IMG/VR virus record: IMGVR_UViG_3300047551_000242
Span: 1 to 21,621 of that record
Length of the DNA: 21,621 nucleotides
Origin: a virus
Reading direction: 5' to 3' (one strand)
Part shown: piece after piece, positions 6,487 through 15,626 of the stretch
How the letters are laid out: each line of letters starts with the position of its first letter
Numbering within the stretch: the first letter of the stretch is position 1
Notes under the pieces: generated by a model
Told to the model about the DNA's origin: nothing
What the model saw: only the letters and a program-made list of their open reading frames with translations
Databases searched by the model: none
Program-made: the position numbers and the translations under genes

Positions 6487-7129
6487 GAAAACTCCACCTA
6501 AAGGTGATATCAAGTTTTCACTAACTCTTTCAGAAGAGCAAAAACGTGCTAAGGAACTTATCTTACAAAGACCATTTAACTTTCTTATTGGTCAAGCTGG
6601 GTCAGGTAAAACCTTATTAGCTGTACAAATAGCATTAGATATGTTGTTTAAAAGACAGGTAAATAAGATTGTTATTACTAGACCTACTGTATCTACAGAA
6701 GATAATGGTTTCTTACCAGGTTCTGAAAAAGAAAAAATGGAGCCTTGGTTAGTTCCTATTAAGTCTAATATCCGTAAGGTCTATAATAAACCTGAGATTC
6801 TTACTAAGCTAGAAGAAAATGAATCTTTAGAGTTAGTATCTCTTACACACTTCAGAGGTAGAACTTTTGAGGATTGCGTGTGTATAGTAGATGAATTTCA
6901 GAACCTAACTAAAGCACAGTTGCAAATGTGCATAGGACGTCTAGGTAAAAATGCTACTATGATATTTACCGGGGATGCTCAGCAGATAGATTTAAAATTT
7001 AAAAATGACTCAGCTATACATGACATAGCAAAACTTGATAAATCACAGTGGGTTAATAAGATTGTTCTACATGATAATCATAGACACGAGTCATTAAATG
7101 AAATACTAAGACTTCTTAATGAATACTAG
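6467..7129 (+). CDS. phoH: PhoH-like P-loop ATPase
   Basis: Walker A is GQAGSGKT at residues 42-49, Walker B is CIVDE with Asp142-Glu143, and the following FQN matches the PhoH family. ITRPTVSTEDNGFLPGS and the sensor-like IFTGDAQQID (about 167-176) are further PhoH signatures. At 220 residues it is the compact core of the family. PhoH-like proteins are common in phages. They belong to the superfamily 1-like ATPases and are thought to act on nucleic acid, with the phage role still unclear. Being placed between the small packaging proteins and the large terminase, overlapping the latter by 11 bases, it may contribute to DNA metabolism around packaging. Its coding style (AGA, TTA, CTA) is like its neighbours. 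Confidence 0.9.
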   Translation: MAKQNIEKTPPKGDIKFSLTLSEEQKRAKELILQRPFNFLIGQAGSGKTLLAVQIALDMLFKRQVNKIVITRPTVSTEDNGFLPGSEKEKMEPWLVPIKSNIRKVYNKPEILTKLEENESLELVSLTHFRGRTFEDCVCIVDEFQNLTKAQLQMCIGRLGKNATMIFTGDAQQIDLKFKNDSAIHDIAKLDKSQWVNKIVLHDNHRHESLNEILRLLNEY

Positions 7130-9329
7130 TTTTATAGACATACCTACTTGGAAAAATGGTACTTGGTTTACAACATCTTTTGAAACAAGAGATGAGTATA
7201 AAGACTTTGTACTATCTATATTTAAAGAACCTGGTCAATATAACTTTGATGAAACTAGCTTTCTATTTAATGAGCAAGCTAGACTATTTAATAAAAATGG
7301 TTTCTATTGTACATCTCCACAAGGTAGTAAAGACTATAGAGCATACTGGGATCATGAAAAGAATAAATGTAGACATGGTGTAATATTTCAGAATGGTACC
7401 AATACTTGGTATCTTCCTAGGGATTATTACATGTGGCTTAATTTCTTACCCATCTTTAATAAGGAGATTCAGAAGTTTGGCTTTGCCGATGTCAGAGATG
7501 CACAATATCATATGGCTCTATATGAGTTATTAGCTGAATTACATTACAAGCATAGTTCTATACTTAAGAAACGTCAGATAGCTTCATCATACTACCATAT
7601 GGGTAAGATGATTAATCAGATCTGGTTTGAAGAAGGTATTACTTTAAAGGTAGGAGCTAGTCTTAAGGACTATATTAATGATAAAGGTTCTTGGAAGTTC
7701 TTGAATGAATATGAAGCATTCTTGAATAAACATACAGCTTGGTACCGTCCTATGAACCCAGGAAAAGTTTTGTTGTGGCAACAAAAGATAGAAATAGTAC
7801 AAGGTCCACAAAAGCGTAAAACAGAAGTAGGTCTTAAAGGTGTACTTCAAGGTATGTCTTTTGAAAAAGATCCTACTAATGGAGTAGGAGGACCTTGTAA
7901 GTATTTCTTCCATGAGGAGGCTGGTATTGCTCCTAAGATGGATACTACATTTGAGTATATCCGTCCTGCTATGAGATCCGGATTTGTTACTACAGGTATG
8001 TTTATAGCAGCAGGTTCTGTGGGTGACCTTGATCAATGTGAACCTCTAAAGGAGATGACATTAAGACCAGAGCCTAATGACATTTATGCTGTAGAAACAA
8101 ACTTAATAGATTCTAAAGGTACTCTAGGTAAATCAGGTTTATTTATTCCTGAGCAATGGTCTATGCCTCCTTTTATAGATGAGTTTGGTAACTCTAAAGT
8201 AGAAGAAGCTCTTCAAGCTTTAGAAGAACAGTTTACTATATGGAAGAAAGACCTTAGTCCTGAGCAATATCAGTTGCGTATATCCCAGCACCCTAGAAAT
8301 ATTGAGGAAGCTTTTGCTTATAGAAAAGTATCTATATTCCCATTAAATCTTATTACAGCTCAACAAAGAAGAATTGAAGATAAGGTATACGCTACAGAAT
8401 ATCTAGACATATTCCGAGATGAAAAAGGTGACATAGAAGTAAAGAATACAAATAAGTTACCTATTATGGATTTTCCTGTAGATAAGAAACAGGAAGACAA
8501 GACTGGTGTATTTGTATGCTATGAAAGACCTGTAAAGAATCCGGAGTTTGGAATGTACTATGCTTCTGTTGACCCGGTTGGTGAAGGTAAAACAACTACC
8601 TCAGAATCATTGTGTTCTATCTATGTATACAAAACTGCTGTAGAAGTAACCAGAAATGATGGTGAAAAAGTAGAGACTTTTGTAGAAAGAGATAAAATAG
8701 TAGCAGCATGGTGCGGAAGATTTGATGATATTAATAAAACACATGAGAGATTAGAGCTTATTATAGAATGGTATAATGCCTGGACTATAGTAGAAAATAA
8801 TATTTCTCAGTTTATTAATCACATGCTCTATAGAAAGAAACAGAAGTATTTAGTTCCTAGATCACAAATATTATTTTTGAAAGACCTGGGTGCTAATGCT
8901 AATGTATTTCAGGAATACGGCTGGAGAAATACCGGCACATTATTCAAGAGTCATATGCTAAGTTATGCTATTGACTTCTTAAAAGAAGAACTTGACCAAG
9001 AGTTAAAGCCTAATGGTGATGTAGTAAAAACAACATATGGCATAGAACGTATACCAGATACTATGTTGTTAAAAGAAATGGCTGCTTATCAAGAAGGATT
9101 AAACGTGGATAGACTAGTTTCTTTTGCAGCTTTAGTAGCTTTTGCCAAAGTACAACAAGCTAATAGAGGTTATAAAAAGCGCTATGAAGAAACTGGAAAG
9201 CCTAAAAACTTGGATAACCGCAATAATTTCAGTAAATTAAATATGAGCCCTTTCCGTCATATTGGATCAAAGGGCTCAGCTTTTAGTGGAATGAAGATAC
9301 CTAAACAACCTTTTAGAAATTTAAGATAA
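7119..9329 (+). CDS. terL: Terminase large subunit
   Basis: The packaging motor ATPase with headful or site nuclease. Residues about 150-157 (KKRQIASS) occupy the place of Walker A, which is deviant: terminases often have a K/RQxG form, and here the Gly is Ala. Walker B with catalytic Glu is YFFHEEAG (about 259-266), and the coupling motif is GSVGD (about 298-302). The RNase H-like nuclease has YYASVDPVGEG (Asp at about 484), a middle acidic site in WTIVENNIS (about 556-564) and a final Asp664 in NVDRLVSF. At 736 residues it is longer than many, as in crAss-like and related phages. The C-terminal 60 residues are basic and low-complexity. The gene overlaps phoH and lies two bases before the portal gene. 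Confidence 0.9.
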   Translation: MNTSFIDIPTWKNGTWFTTSFETRDEYKDFVLSIFKEPGQYNFDETSFLFNEQARLFNKNGFYCTSPQGSKDYRAYWDHEKNKCRHGVIFQNGTNTWYLPRDYYMWLNFLPIFNKEIQKFGFADVRDAQYHMALYELLAELHYKHSSILKKRQIASSYYHMGKMINQIWFEEGITLKVGASLKDYINDKGSWKFLNEYEAFLNKHTAWYRPMNPGKVLLWQQKIEIVQGPQKRKTEVGLKGVLQGMSFEKDPTNGVGGPCKYFFHEEAGIAPKMDTTFEYIRPAMRSGFVTTGMFIAAGSVGDLDQCEPLKEMTLRPEPNDIYAVETNLIDSKGTLGKSGLFIPEQWSMPPFIDEFGNSKVEEALQALEEQFTIWKKDLSPEQYQLRISQHPRNIEEAFAYRKVSIFPLNLITAQQRRIEDKVYATEYLDIFRDEKGDIEVKNTNKLPIMDFPVDKKQEDKTGVFVCYERPVKNPEFGMYYASVDPVGEGKTTTSESLCSIYVYKTAVEVTRNDGEKVETFVERDKIVAAWCGRFDDINKTHERLELIIEWYNAWTIVENNISQFINHMLYRKKQKYLVPRSQILFLKDLGANANVFQEYGWRNTGTLFKSHMLSYAIDFLKEELDQELKPNGDVVKTTYGIERIPDTMLLKEMAAYQEGLNVDRLVSFAALVAFAKVQQANRGYKKRYEETGKPKNLDNRNNFSKLNMSPFRHIGSKGSAFSGMKIPKQPFRNLR

Positions 9330-9330
9330 T

Positions 9331-12087
9331 ATGCAGATATATAATGCCATGCAGCTCAAGAATGGAGCTAAGGTAGAACAAAACAGAATGGGTACTCTTA
9401 ATCAGCCTATTCAGTTTTTACCTAAAGCTAAAAAAGATGACCAGTGGGCAGCATGGAACCTAGACTGGTTAGAGTGGGAGGGTCTTAAGCAAATAAGACG
9501 TAATGCACGCAGGCTCATGAAAAACTATAAGCTTGCTAAAGGTATTATAGATAGAACAGACTATATAGTAGAAGATGATAATGAGTACGGAGATTTGATA
9601 GATGTTCTTACTAAAGAAGATGCTTCAGCTTTAGAACTTAAGTTTTATCCTATTGTACCTAATGTAGTAAATACATTGGTAGCTGAATTTGCTAAAAGAA
9701 GTACCCGGGTAAACTATTCTGCAGTAGATGAGTACTCATATAATGAATTACTTGAGCAGAAAAGAGCTCAATTAGAAGAAACTCTTGTTGCAGATGCTAC
9801 AGCTAAACTTGCTATTAAGTTAGAAGAGATGGGTATGGAACCTGACTCTGAAGAATTTCAGCAAGAACTAGACCCGGAAAAAGTTAAAAGCTTACCTCAG
9901 ATCCAAGACTACTTTACTAAAGATTACAGAAGTATGGTAGAACAATGGGCTGAGCATCAACATAGAGTAGACGTAGAGAGATTTAAAATGGATGAGCTTG
10001 AAGAAAGAGCCTTCCGTGACATGCTTATTACAGATAGAGAGTTCTGGCATTTCCGCATGATGGATGATGACTATGATGTAGAATTATGGAATCCAGTACT
10101 TACTTTCTACCACAAGTCTCCTGAAGTACGTTATATTTCTCAAGCTCAATGGGTAGGTAAGTTTGATATGATGACTGTAGCTGATGTCATAGATAGATAT
10201 GGCTGGCTTATGACAGAAGAACAAATGTCTTCCTTAGAGTCTATATATCCAGTAAGAGCAGCAGGTTATCCTATTCAAGGTTATCAGAATGACGGTAGTT
10301 ACTATGATGCTACTAAATCATATGAGTGGAATACCCAAGGACCTTCTTTAGGTTATAGGCAGTTTACTTCTATGTGGGATAACACAGCTTGGGGAGGTGA
10401 TGTAGTTAACTGGATTATGTCAGAGAATGAAGATTACTTTGACATGGCTAATTCTAATTTACTACGCGTAACTACAGCATACTGGAAGTCACAACGTAAA
10501 GTAGGACACTTAACCAGAATTAATGATGTAGGTAATGTTGAGACAGATATTGTAGATGAAAACTACAAGATCACAGATAAGCCTATATATAATCTTGACT
10601 TATTTAAAAATAAGACAAAAGATAACTTGATTTTTGGTGAGCATATAGACTGGATATGGATTAATGAAGTATGGGGAGGAGTTAAAGTAGGACCTAATAG
10701 ACCTACATTCTGGGGTAGTAATAATGCTGGCCAGATTAATCCTATGTACTTAGGTGTTAATCAAAATAGAATTAAGCCTCTTAAGTTCCAGTTTAAAGGA
10801 GATAATACAACTTATGGTTGTAAGCTTCCTGTAGAAGGTTCTGTATTCTCAGATAGAAATACTAGATCTGTATCCTTGGTAGACTTAATGAAGCCTTTCC
10901 AAATTGGGTATAATATAGTAAATAACCAGATTGCGGATATCCTAGTAGATGAATTAGGTACAGTAATCTTACTAGATCAGAATGCTCTACCTAAACATTC
11001 ATTAGGTGAAGACTGGGGTAAGAATAATCTAGCCAAAGCTTATGTAGCTATGAAGAACTTCCAGATGTTACCTCTGGATACTTCTATTACTAATACAGAG
11101 AATGCATTAGCATTCCAGCATTATCAGAAACTAGACCTAGAACAGACTAACCGTCTTATGTCACGTATACAGCTTGCTAATTACTTTAAGATGCAAGCTT
11201 TTGAAGTTATTGGTATTACACCACAGCGTCTTGGTCAGCAGATAGGTCAGCAAACAGCTACAGGTATAGAGCAGTCTATTAATGCATCTTATGCACAAAC
11301 AGAGACCTACTTTATACAACACTGTGATTACTTGATGCCTAGAGTACACCAAATGCGTACAGACCTAGCACAGTTTTATCATTCTACTAAGCCGTCTACA
11401 AGACTTCAGTATATTACTACAGAAGATGAAAGAACTAACTTCCAGATAAATGGAGTAGATCTATTGCTTAGAGACTTAAATATTTTTGTTGCAACTAAAG
11501 CTAATCAACGTGCTATCCTAGAACAGCTTAAGCAAATGGCTATTCAGAATAATACAACAGGTGCCTCTATCTATGATCTAGGTAATGTACTTAAGGCTGA
11601 CTCTGTTGTTGAGGTATCTCATATCTTGAAGAAGGCTGAAGACAAACAAAATCAGCAGAAGCAAGCTGAAATGCAGCAAGCTCAACAAATGCAGGAACAA
11701 GCTTTACAAGCTAAGGCTGAAGAGAACAGAATGAAGTTAGAGTTTGAAGCTTCTGAGAATGCTAAAGATAGACAAGCTAGACTTGCTGAAGCACAAATTA
11801 AAGCTGCCGGTTACGGAGCTATGCAGGACATTAATGCTAACCAGCAAAGTGACTACTTAGATGCTCTAGGTATGATTCAGAAGTCTGATGAGTTTCAACA
11901 AACAGCTAATCTAGAAGAAAATAAACAATCTGCTAAAGCTGCTGAGCATAGAGATAAAATGGCTATGGAACAACAGAAGCTAAATGCTCAAATGTCTATA
12001 GCTGATAAACAACTAGAAATTGCTAAAACTAATAAGAACAAGTACGATTCTGGTACAAAAGAACCTAAGAAAAAGGACAAGAAATAA
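9331..12087 (+). CDS. Portal protein
   Basis: The 918-residue product directly after the large terminase is assigned as portal by position, size and architecture. The N-terminal 300 residues are mixed alpha/beta, with VVNTLVAEFAKRSTRVNYSAVDEYSYN (given in parts here), a pattern seen at the start of large phage portals. The middle region has Trp- and Asn-rich strands. From about residue 770 to 918 there is a Gln/Ala/Lys-rich coiled coil (with HILKKAEDKQNQQKQAEMQ and LAEAQIKAAGYGAM) that would form the barrel or crown inside the head. The tail ends in KEPKKKDKK. In the head it forms the ring through which DNA passes and docks the terminase. Portals of crAss-like phages are of similar length. 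No catalytic motifs are seen or expected. Confidence 0.8.
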   Translation: MQIYNAMQLKNGAKVEQNRMGTLNQPIQFLPKAKKDDQWAAWNLDWLEWEGLKQIRRNARRLMKNYKLAKGIIDRTDYIVEDDNEYGDLIDVLTKEDASALELKFYPIVPNVVNTLVAEFAKRSTRVNYSAVDEYSYNELLEQKRAQLEETLVADATAKLAIKLEEMGMEPDSEEFQQELDPEKVKSLPQIQDYFTKDYRSMVEQWAEHQHRVDVERFKMDELEERAFRDMLITDREFWHFRMMDDDYDVELWNPVLTFYHKSPEVRYISQAQWVGKFDMMTVADVIDRYGWLMTEEQMSSLESIYPVRAAGYPIQGYQNDGSYYDATKSYEWNTQGPSLGYRQFTSMWDNTAWGGDVVNWIMSENEDYFDMANSNLLRVTTAYWKSQRKVGHLTRINDVGNVETDIVDENYKITDKPIYNLDLFKNKTKDNLIFGEHIDWIWINEVWGGVKVGPNRPTFWGSNNAGQINPMYLGVNQNRIKPLKFQFKGDNTTYGCKLPVEGSVFSDRNTRSVSLVDLMKPFQIGYNIVNNQIADILVDELGTVILLDQNALPKHSLGEDWGKNNLAKAYVAMKNFQMLPLDTSITNTENALAFQHYQKLDLEQTNRLMSRIQLANYFKMQAFEVIGITPQRLGQQIGQQTATGIEQSINASYAQTETYFIQHCDYLMPRVHQMRTDLAQFYHSTKPSTRLQYITTEDERTNFQINGVDLLLRDLNIFVATKANQRAILEQLKQMAIQNNTTGASIYDLGNVLKADSVVEVSHILKKAEDKQNQQKQAEMQQAQQMQEQALQAKAEENRMKLEFEASENAKDRQARLAEAQIKAAGYGAMQDINANQQSDYLDALGMIQKSDEFQQTANLEENKQSAKAAEHRDKMAMEQQKLNAQMSIADKQLEIAKTNKNKYDSGTKEPKKKDKK

Positions 12088-12136
12088 TACTTTAGCTATA
12101 TAGTGACAACATAAAAAAAATAGAAGCTAATCTGTA

Positions 12137-12148
12137 AAGTTTAAACTT
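12137..12148 (+). repeat. Perfect 12-bp palindrome AAGTTTAAACTT
   Basis: It lies in the 105-base spacer between portal and scaffold-like genes, 10 bases before the second TCGTATATTAT motif. It differs by one base from AAGTTTAAAGTT at 3720-3731, at the left arm of the promoter palindrome. A shared binding site for a regulator is possible; AT-rich palindromes of this kind also arise by chance. Confidence 0.5.
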
Positions 12149-12157
12149 CTAAATTTG

Positions 12158-12168
12158 TCGTATATTAT
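12158..12168 (+). promoter_or_regulatory. Promoter-like motif TCGTATATTAT, copy 2
   Basis: Identical 11-mer to 2852-2862, 24 bases before the ATG at 12193. A TTTG at 12154-12157 is too close to be a -33 box. Start of transcription near 12175 would give a short leader made almost entirely of the AAAACCAACC element. It is a candidate late promoter for the scaffold-capsid gene pair. Confidence 0.45.
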
Positions 12169-12192
12169 TAATGTAAACTCAAAACCAACCAT

Positions 12193-13434
12193 ATGGAGGA
12201 TACAAACAAAACCAACACAGAGTCTACTTCTGTTGAACAAGTAGAGATTAACCTAGATGAAATTCTAGGTACACCGGGAGCAGAAAACGTGATGCTTCCT
12301 GAGGACGGTAAGAAGCCTGATGAAAAACCTAATATTTTTTCTAAGACTTCTCCGGACCTCTCCTTCATTGACAATGAGGATGATGAAACTGGTGAAGGTA
12401 ATCCTCAAAAAAAGAAAGAAGAGAAAGTCTCTATAGATGAGATTATTGATGAAGCTCTACCTGCAGATGATGCTGCTGAAGATGATAAACCTAAGGGTGG
12501 ACGTCCTAAGACAGATAAGTCTGGTATGTTAGACTTAGTTAATAAGCTTATTGAAAAAGGACAGCTTGTACCTTTTGATGATGATAAACCATTAGAAGAG
12601 TATAGCACTAAAGACTTTGAAGAACTTCTTGAGGCTAACTTTGCAGAGCGTGAGAATAAAATCCGTCAAGATACTCCACGTGAGTTTTTTGAAGCTTTGC
12701 CTGAAGAACTTCAGTATGCTGCAAAATATGTAGCTGATGGAGGACAAGACCTTAAAGGTTTATTCAAAGCACTTTCTCAAGTAGAAGAGATGCGTCAGTT
12801 AGATGTAACAGATACCTCTGACCAAGAACAAATTGTAAGAGAATATCTTAGAGCTACCAACTTTGGTAATGCGGATGAGATAGAAGAAGAGATTTATTCT
12901 TGGAAGGACATGGGATCTCTAGAGTCTAAGGCACGTAAGTTCAAGCCAAAGTTGGACAAGATGCAGGAAAGCATTGTAGCTCAAAAGGTAGCTCAACAAG
13001 AACAAATGCGTAAAAAACAACAACAGGCTGCTGAAGCTTACATGAACAATGTGTATCAAACTTTGACACCAGGTGAATTAAATGGTGTTAAACTAGATAA
13101 ACGCACGCAAGCTCTTCTATATAATGGCTTAGTTCAGCCTCAGTATCCTTCTATCTCAGGTAAACAAACTAACTTGTTGGGTCACCTGTTAGAGAAGTAT
13201 CAGTATGTTGAACCAAGACATGACTTAATTGCCGAAGCTCTTTGGTTATTATCTGATCCTGATGGATATAAAGGTAAGATTAGAGAACAAGGTAAAACTG
13301 CTGCTGTAGAAAAAACAGTAAGGCAGTTAAAAACAGAACAAGCTAAAATGACAACTAGTACTCCTGTTATTGAAGAAGATAAAACTTCTCAGCGCAGAAT
13401 ACCTAGGAATAATGGTGGCTTTTGGAAAAGATAA
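12193..13434 (+). CDS. Scaffold-like head assembly protein
   Basis: The gene sits between portal and major capsid protein, the standard site for scaffolds. The 413 residues start with a long acidic, low-complexity region (about 1-110, with runs of Asp/Glu and an isolated basic PKGGRPKTDK). A mainly helical part follows, with AERENKIRQDTPREFFEAL, RKFKPKLDKMQ and a Gln-rich helix (about 265-285), and it ends in basic residues (RRIPRNNGGFWKR). Acidic N-terminus plus helical body and basic end is the usual make-up of scaffolds that bind the capsid protein through the basic tail. No protease motif is visible. It starts behind the TCGTATATTAT motif, so it may begin a transcript with the capsid gene, 27 bases downstream. 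Confidence 0.7.
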   Translation: MEDTNKTNTESTSVEQVEINLDEILGTPGAENVMLPEDGKKPDEKPNIFSKTSPDLSFIDNEDDETGEGNPQKKKEEKVSIDEIIDEALPADDAAEDDKPKGGRPKTDKSGMLDLVNKLIEKGQLVPFDDDKPLEEYSTKDFEELLEANFAERENKIRQDTPREFFEALPEELQYAAKYVADGGQDLKGLFKALSQVEEMRQLDVTDTSDQEQIVREYLRATNFGNADEIEEEIYSWKDMGSLESKARKFKPKLDKMQESIVAQKVAQQEQMRKKQQQAAEAYMNNVYQTLTPGELNGVKLDKRTQALLYNGLVQPQYPSISGKQTNLLGHLLEKYQYVEPRHDLIAEALWLLSDPDGYKGKIREQGKTAAVEKTVRQLKTEQAKMTTSTPVIEEDKTSQRRIPRNNGGFWKR

Positions 13435-13438
13435 CCCT

Positions 13439-13461
13439 TTTAATAAATAAATAAATAAAAA
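13439..13461 (+). promoter_or_regulatory. A-rich AAAT-repeat leader before the major capsid gene
   Basis: The 27-base gap ends in a TAAA/AAAT tandem repeat and five A before the ATG at 13462, with no Shine-Dalgarno sequence. In Bacteroidota, A-rich unstructured leaders support strong initiation, which fits the high demand for capsid protein. Confidence 0.55.
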
Positions 13462-15099
13462 ATGGCAACTCCAGTTTTAAACAATGGTATATTTCTACGA
13501 GATACCAATTATGCGGCTAGTTCGCACGTAGATTCTTACCACTTGGTTAACATGTTGAAGAATGCAGAACCTATGGACTTAGGCCCCGTTGATTTGTGGG
13601 CTATGGTTCAAAAGGTAGAAATGCCTCTTTATCAAATGTCTAGCTTTGGTGGAAAGAACATTATTAATGTTGACAATGCTCGCGGAGAGTACAAATGGCA
13701 AACACCAGTTGTACAAGATCTTCCTTACATTGTTGATAACAGCCTTACCTTAGATGGTGAAGGTAACGCTATTACTAATGCAGGTAGAGATGGTCAAACT
13801 TTCCAAATTAAAGTTTCAAGACGTGAGTTTGGACATGGTGATATCATTACTTATGACAAGTATAATGGTTATGAGATGTACATTACTGCTGATGATATTA
13901 TTCCTGCAGTTAATGGTTTCATCTATACTGTACAACTTGTAAATAATGATTCTGACCAAGGTTTGAATACAGGTCTTTACTTGACTCCTGGTACTAAGAT
14001 CTTCCGTAAGGGTTCTGCACGTGGAGAATATGGTGAGAGATTCTCTGATATTCAAATCCAGTCTGGTTTCCGTGAATACTATAACTATGTTGGTGGTGCT
14101 GAGGCTCACGTACATTACTCTATTTCATCTCGTGCAGACTTGATGATTAAGGGTGGTATGAATGCTGATGGTACAGTTCCTGTAGTTGAGATCTGGAGAA
14201 ACTTTGACAAGACTTCTGATCCTTCTATTACTAACTTGGAATCTATGGTTACCAAGATGGGTAAGGATTATGTTAAGCGTGCTATGGGTAATGGTACCTT
14301 GTCACGTACTTTCTTGACAGCTATGGAAGCAGCTCACTTGACTAAAGTAGCTTCTGACATTGAGACCTACTTGATGTGGGGACAAGGAGGACGTGTACGT
14401 CAAGATGGTCCAGATGACTTGCGTCTATCTGTGGGTCTATGGAAGCAGCTAGATAACTCTTTCAAGCGTGTATATAATAAGTCTGGCTTTAACTTAGACT
14501 TGTTCCGTTCTGAAATTTATAACTTCTATGCTGGTAAAGTAGACTTCCAAGGACCAGATCCTAAGCGTCAGCTTATTGTACAAACAGGTATGGGTGGTAT
14601 GCGCATGGTTAATGAGGCTATTAAGCGTGAGGCTGTTAACTCAGGTTTGTTAATTCAAGCTGCTGATATTGGTGCTATTACTGGTAAGGGTATGGACTTG
14701 AACTTTGGTTTTGCTTACACTAGCTATGTTATTCCATTCTTGGCTAACGTCAAGTTTGTGCTTAACCCAGCTTTTGATAACTTGCATACCAATGATATTG
14801 AGAACCCAATTATTGACGGATTCCCATTATCTTCTTATAGCTTCATTATCTTTGATATCACAGATAACACTAATGACAACATCTATATGTTGAAACTTAG
14901 CTGGGATAATCAGTTGAAATGGTGGTATCAGAATGGTACTATGGACTACATGGGACGTAGCCAAGGCTTCCAGTCTTCTGGTCAGTTTAATGGATACCGT
15001 GTATACATGACACAAACCATGCCTGCTATTTGGGTAAAAGATCCAACCAAGGTATTGAAGATTGTTATGCGTAACCCTATCACAGGAGGTTCATTCTAA
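13462..15099 (+). CDS. Major capsid protein
   Basis: A 545-residue protein in the capsid position behind portal and scaffold. It is not recognisable by a short motif, but the features suit an HK97-fold coat protein: a long beta-rich N-terminal region, helical middle (FLTAMEAAHLTKVASDIETY, about 283-302), then a long beta-rich C-terminal domain. There is no signal peptide. The coding style differs sharply from most neighbours: Arg is almost all CGT and Leu largely TTG, as in strongly expressed genes. The A-rich leader upstream and hairpin just downstream fit a high-copy product. Length is somewhat above the 450-500 residues usual for such proteins in crAss-like phages, so an extra insertion domain is possible. 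Assignment is from context plus expression style. Confidence 0.8.
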   Translation: MATPVLNNGIFLRDTNYAASSHVDSYHLVNMLKNAEPMDLGPVDLWAMVQKVEMPLYQMSSFGGKNIINVDNARGEYKWQTPVVQDLPYIVDNSLTLDGEGNAITNAGRDGQTFQIKVSRREFGHGDIITYDKYNGYEMYITADDIIPAVNGFIYTVQLVNNDSDQGLNTGLYLTPGTKIFRKGSARGEYGERFSDIQIQSGFREYYNYVGGAEAHVHYSISSRADLMIKGGMNADGTVPVVEIWRNFDKTSDPSITNLESMVTKMGKDYVKRAMGNGTLSRTFLTAMEAAHLTKVASDIETYLMWGQGGRVRQDGPDDLRLSVGLWKQLDNSFKRVYNKSGFNLDLFRSEIYNFYAGKVDFQGPDPKRQLIVQTGMGGMRMVNEAIKREAVNSGLLIQAADIGAITGKGMDLNFGFAYTSYVIPFLANVKFVLNPAFDNLHTNDIENPIIDGFPLSSYSFIIFDITDNTNDNIYMLKLSWDNQLKWWYQNGTMDYMGRSQGFQSSGQFNGYRVYMTQTMPAIWVKDPTKVLKIVMRNPITGGSF

Positions 15100-15116
15100 T
15101 AATAACCCGGATAAAA

Positions 15117-15144
15117 GAGAGGGGATCAGAGATGGTCCCCTTTC
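15117..15144 (+). terminator. Hairpin after the major capsid gene
   Basis: A 9-bp stem pairs 15117-15125 with 15136-15144, around GGGGA/TCCCC, with one G/T pair and a 10-base loop. Only a weak T stretch follows, so it may be a terminator with leaky read-through or an RNA-stabilising 3' end for the abundant capsid message. Confidence 0.6.
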
Positions 15145-15168
15145 ATTATCCACAAAAAATATAAAATC

Positions 15169-15582
15169 ATGGCTTTTGTAGATATTTTTAATTATAAAAA
15201 GTATTTCTCTAATAAGGGAGATTCTAATGTGGCACGTATAGGTCACGTAAATAAACTAGCAGCACGTGTTACTTCACCAGCTGCTGTAACTCAGCTTACT
15301 AGTAATATTACTCCTGTAACTATAGATTCTTATTCTGGAGTTATTACTACAGCTGCTGTTATAACTGCGGCAGGTTCTGTTATTCCTGTAAATAATTCTT
15401 TAGTTACTACAAATAGTACAATCTTAGTAACTTTAGAAACTGCAACAGCAGACCAATCTAAAGATCTTGTAGTATCTGTTAACACTATTGCTGATGGTTC
15501 TTTTAAAATCAGTGTAAGTGTAATAACAGGTGGTACAACTACAGCAAATGTCGTCAAAATTCACTTTTTGGTAATTAGTTAA
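15169..15582 (+). CDS. Head fibre / decoration-like protein, 137 residues
   Basis: The gene follows the capsid gene. The N-terminal 35 residues (with IFNYKKYFSNKGDSNVARIG and HVNKLA) look like a short anchor with a conserved ARIGH(V/L)N pattern. The remaining part (about 40-137) is a Thr/Val/Ser-rich beta sandwich with almost no charges, ending KIHFLVIS. An anchor plus an extruded beta domain is typical of head fibres and capsid decoration proteins, and crAss-like phages carry such proteins on the capsid. Similar beta C-domains also occur in tail fibres, so the position next to the capsid gene decides. The TTTG of the next promoter is inside its last codons. Confidence 0.6.
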   Translation: MAFVDIFNYKKYFSNKGDSNVARIGHVNKLAARVTSPAAVTQLTSNITPVTIDSYSGVITTAAVITAAGSVIPVNNSLVTTNSTILVTLETATADQSKDLVVSVNTIADGSFKISVSVITGGTTTANVVKIHFLVIS

Positions 15583-15597
15583 TTCTAATTATCTTTG
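15567..15597 (+). promoter_or_regulatory. Bacteroidota-type promoter (TTTG, 19 bases, TATCTTTG)
   Basis: TTTG at 15567-15570 (in the end of the 137-residue gene) and TATCTTTG at 15590-15597 are 19 bases apart. The -7 octamer is identical to the one at 3738-3745. Transcription would begin near 15603 and its leader would be the AAACCAATAAACCAACA element. It likely drives the 337-residue gene and the basic-peptide cluster. Confidence 0.75.
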
Positions 15598-15605
15598 TTA
15601 CACAT

Positions 15606-15622
15606 AAACCAATAAACCAACA
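15606..15622 (+). promoter_or_regulatory. Leader motif AAACCAATAAACCAACA
   Basis: This run ends four bases before the ATG at 15627. Close relatives sit before the ATG at 21584 (21562-21580) and, in shorter form, before 12193 (12181-12190). It replaces a Shine-Dalgarno site. It may be a translation enhancer. Confidence 0.4.
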
Positions 15623-15626
15623 AATT

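Noticed and set aside
7156-14893. Alternative + frames inside terL and the capsid gene (7156-7383, 13754-13942, 14705-14893)
   Set aside because: They are nested in genes with clear function or context and give low-complexity Leu/Met-rich products typical of frame-shifted reading.
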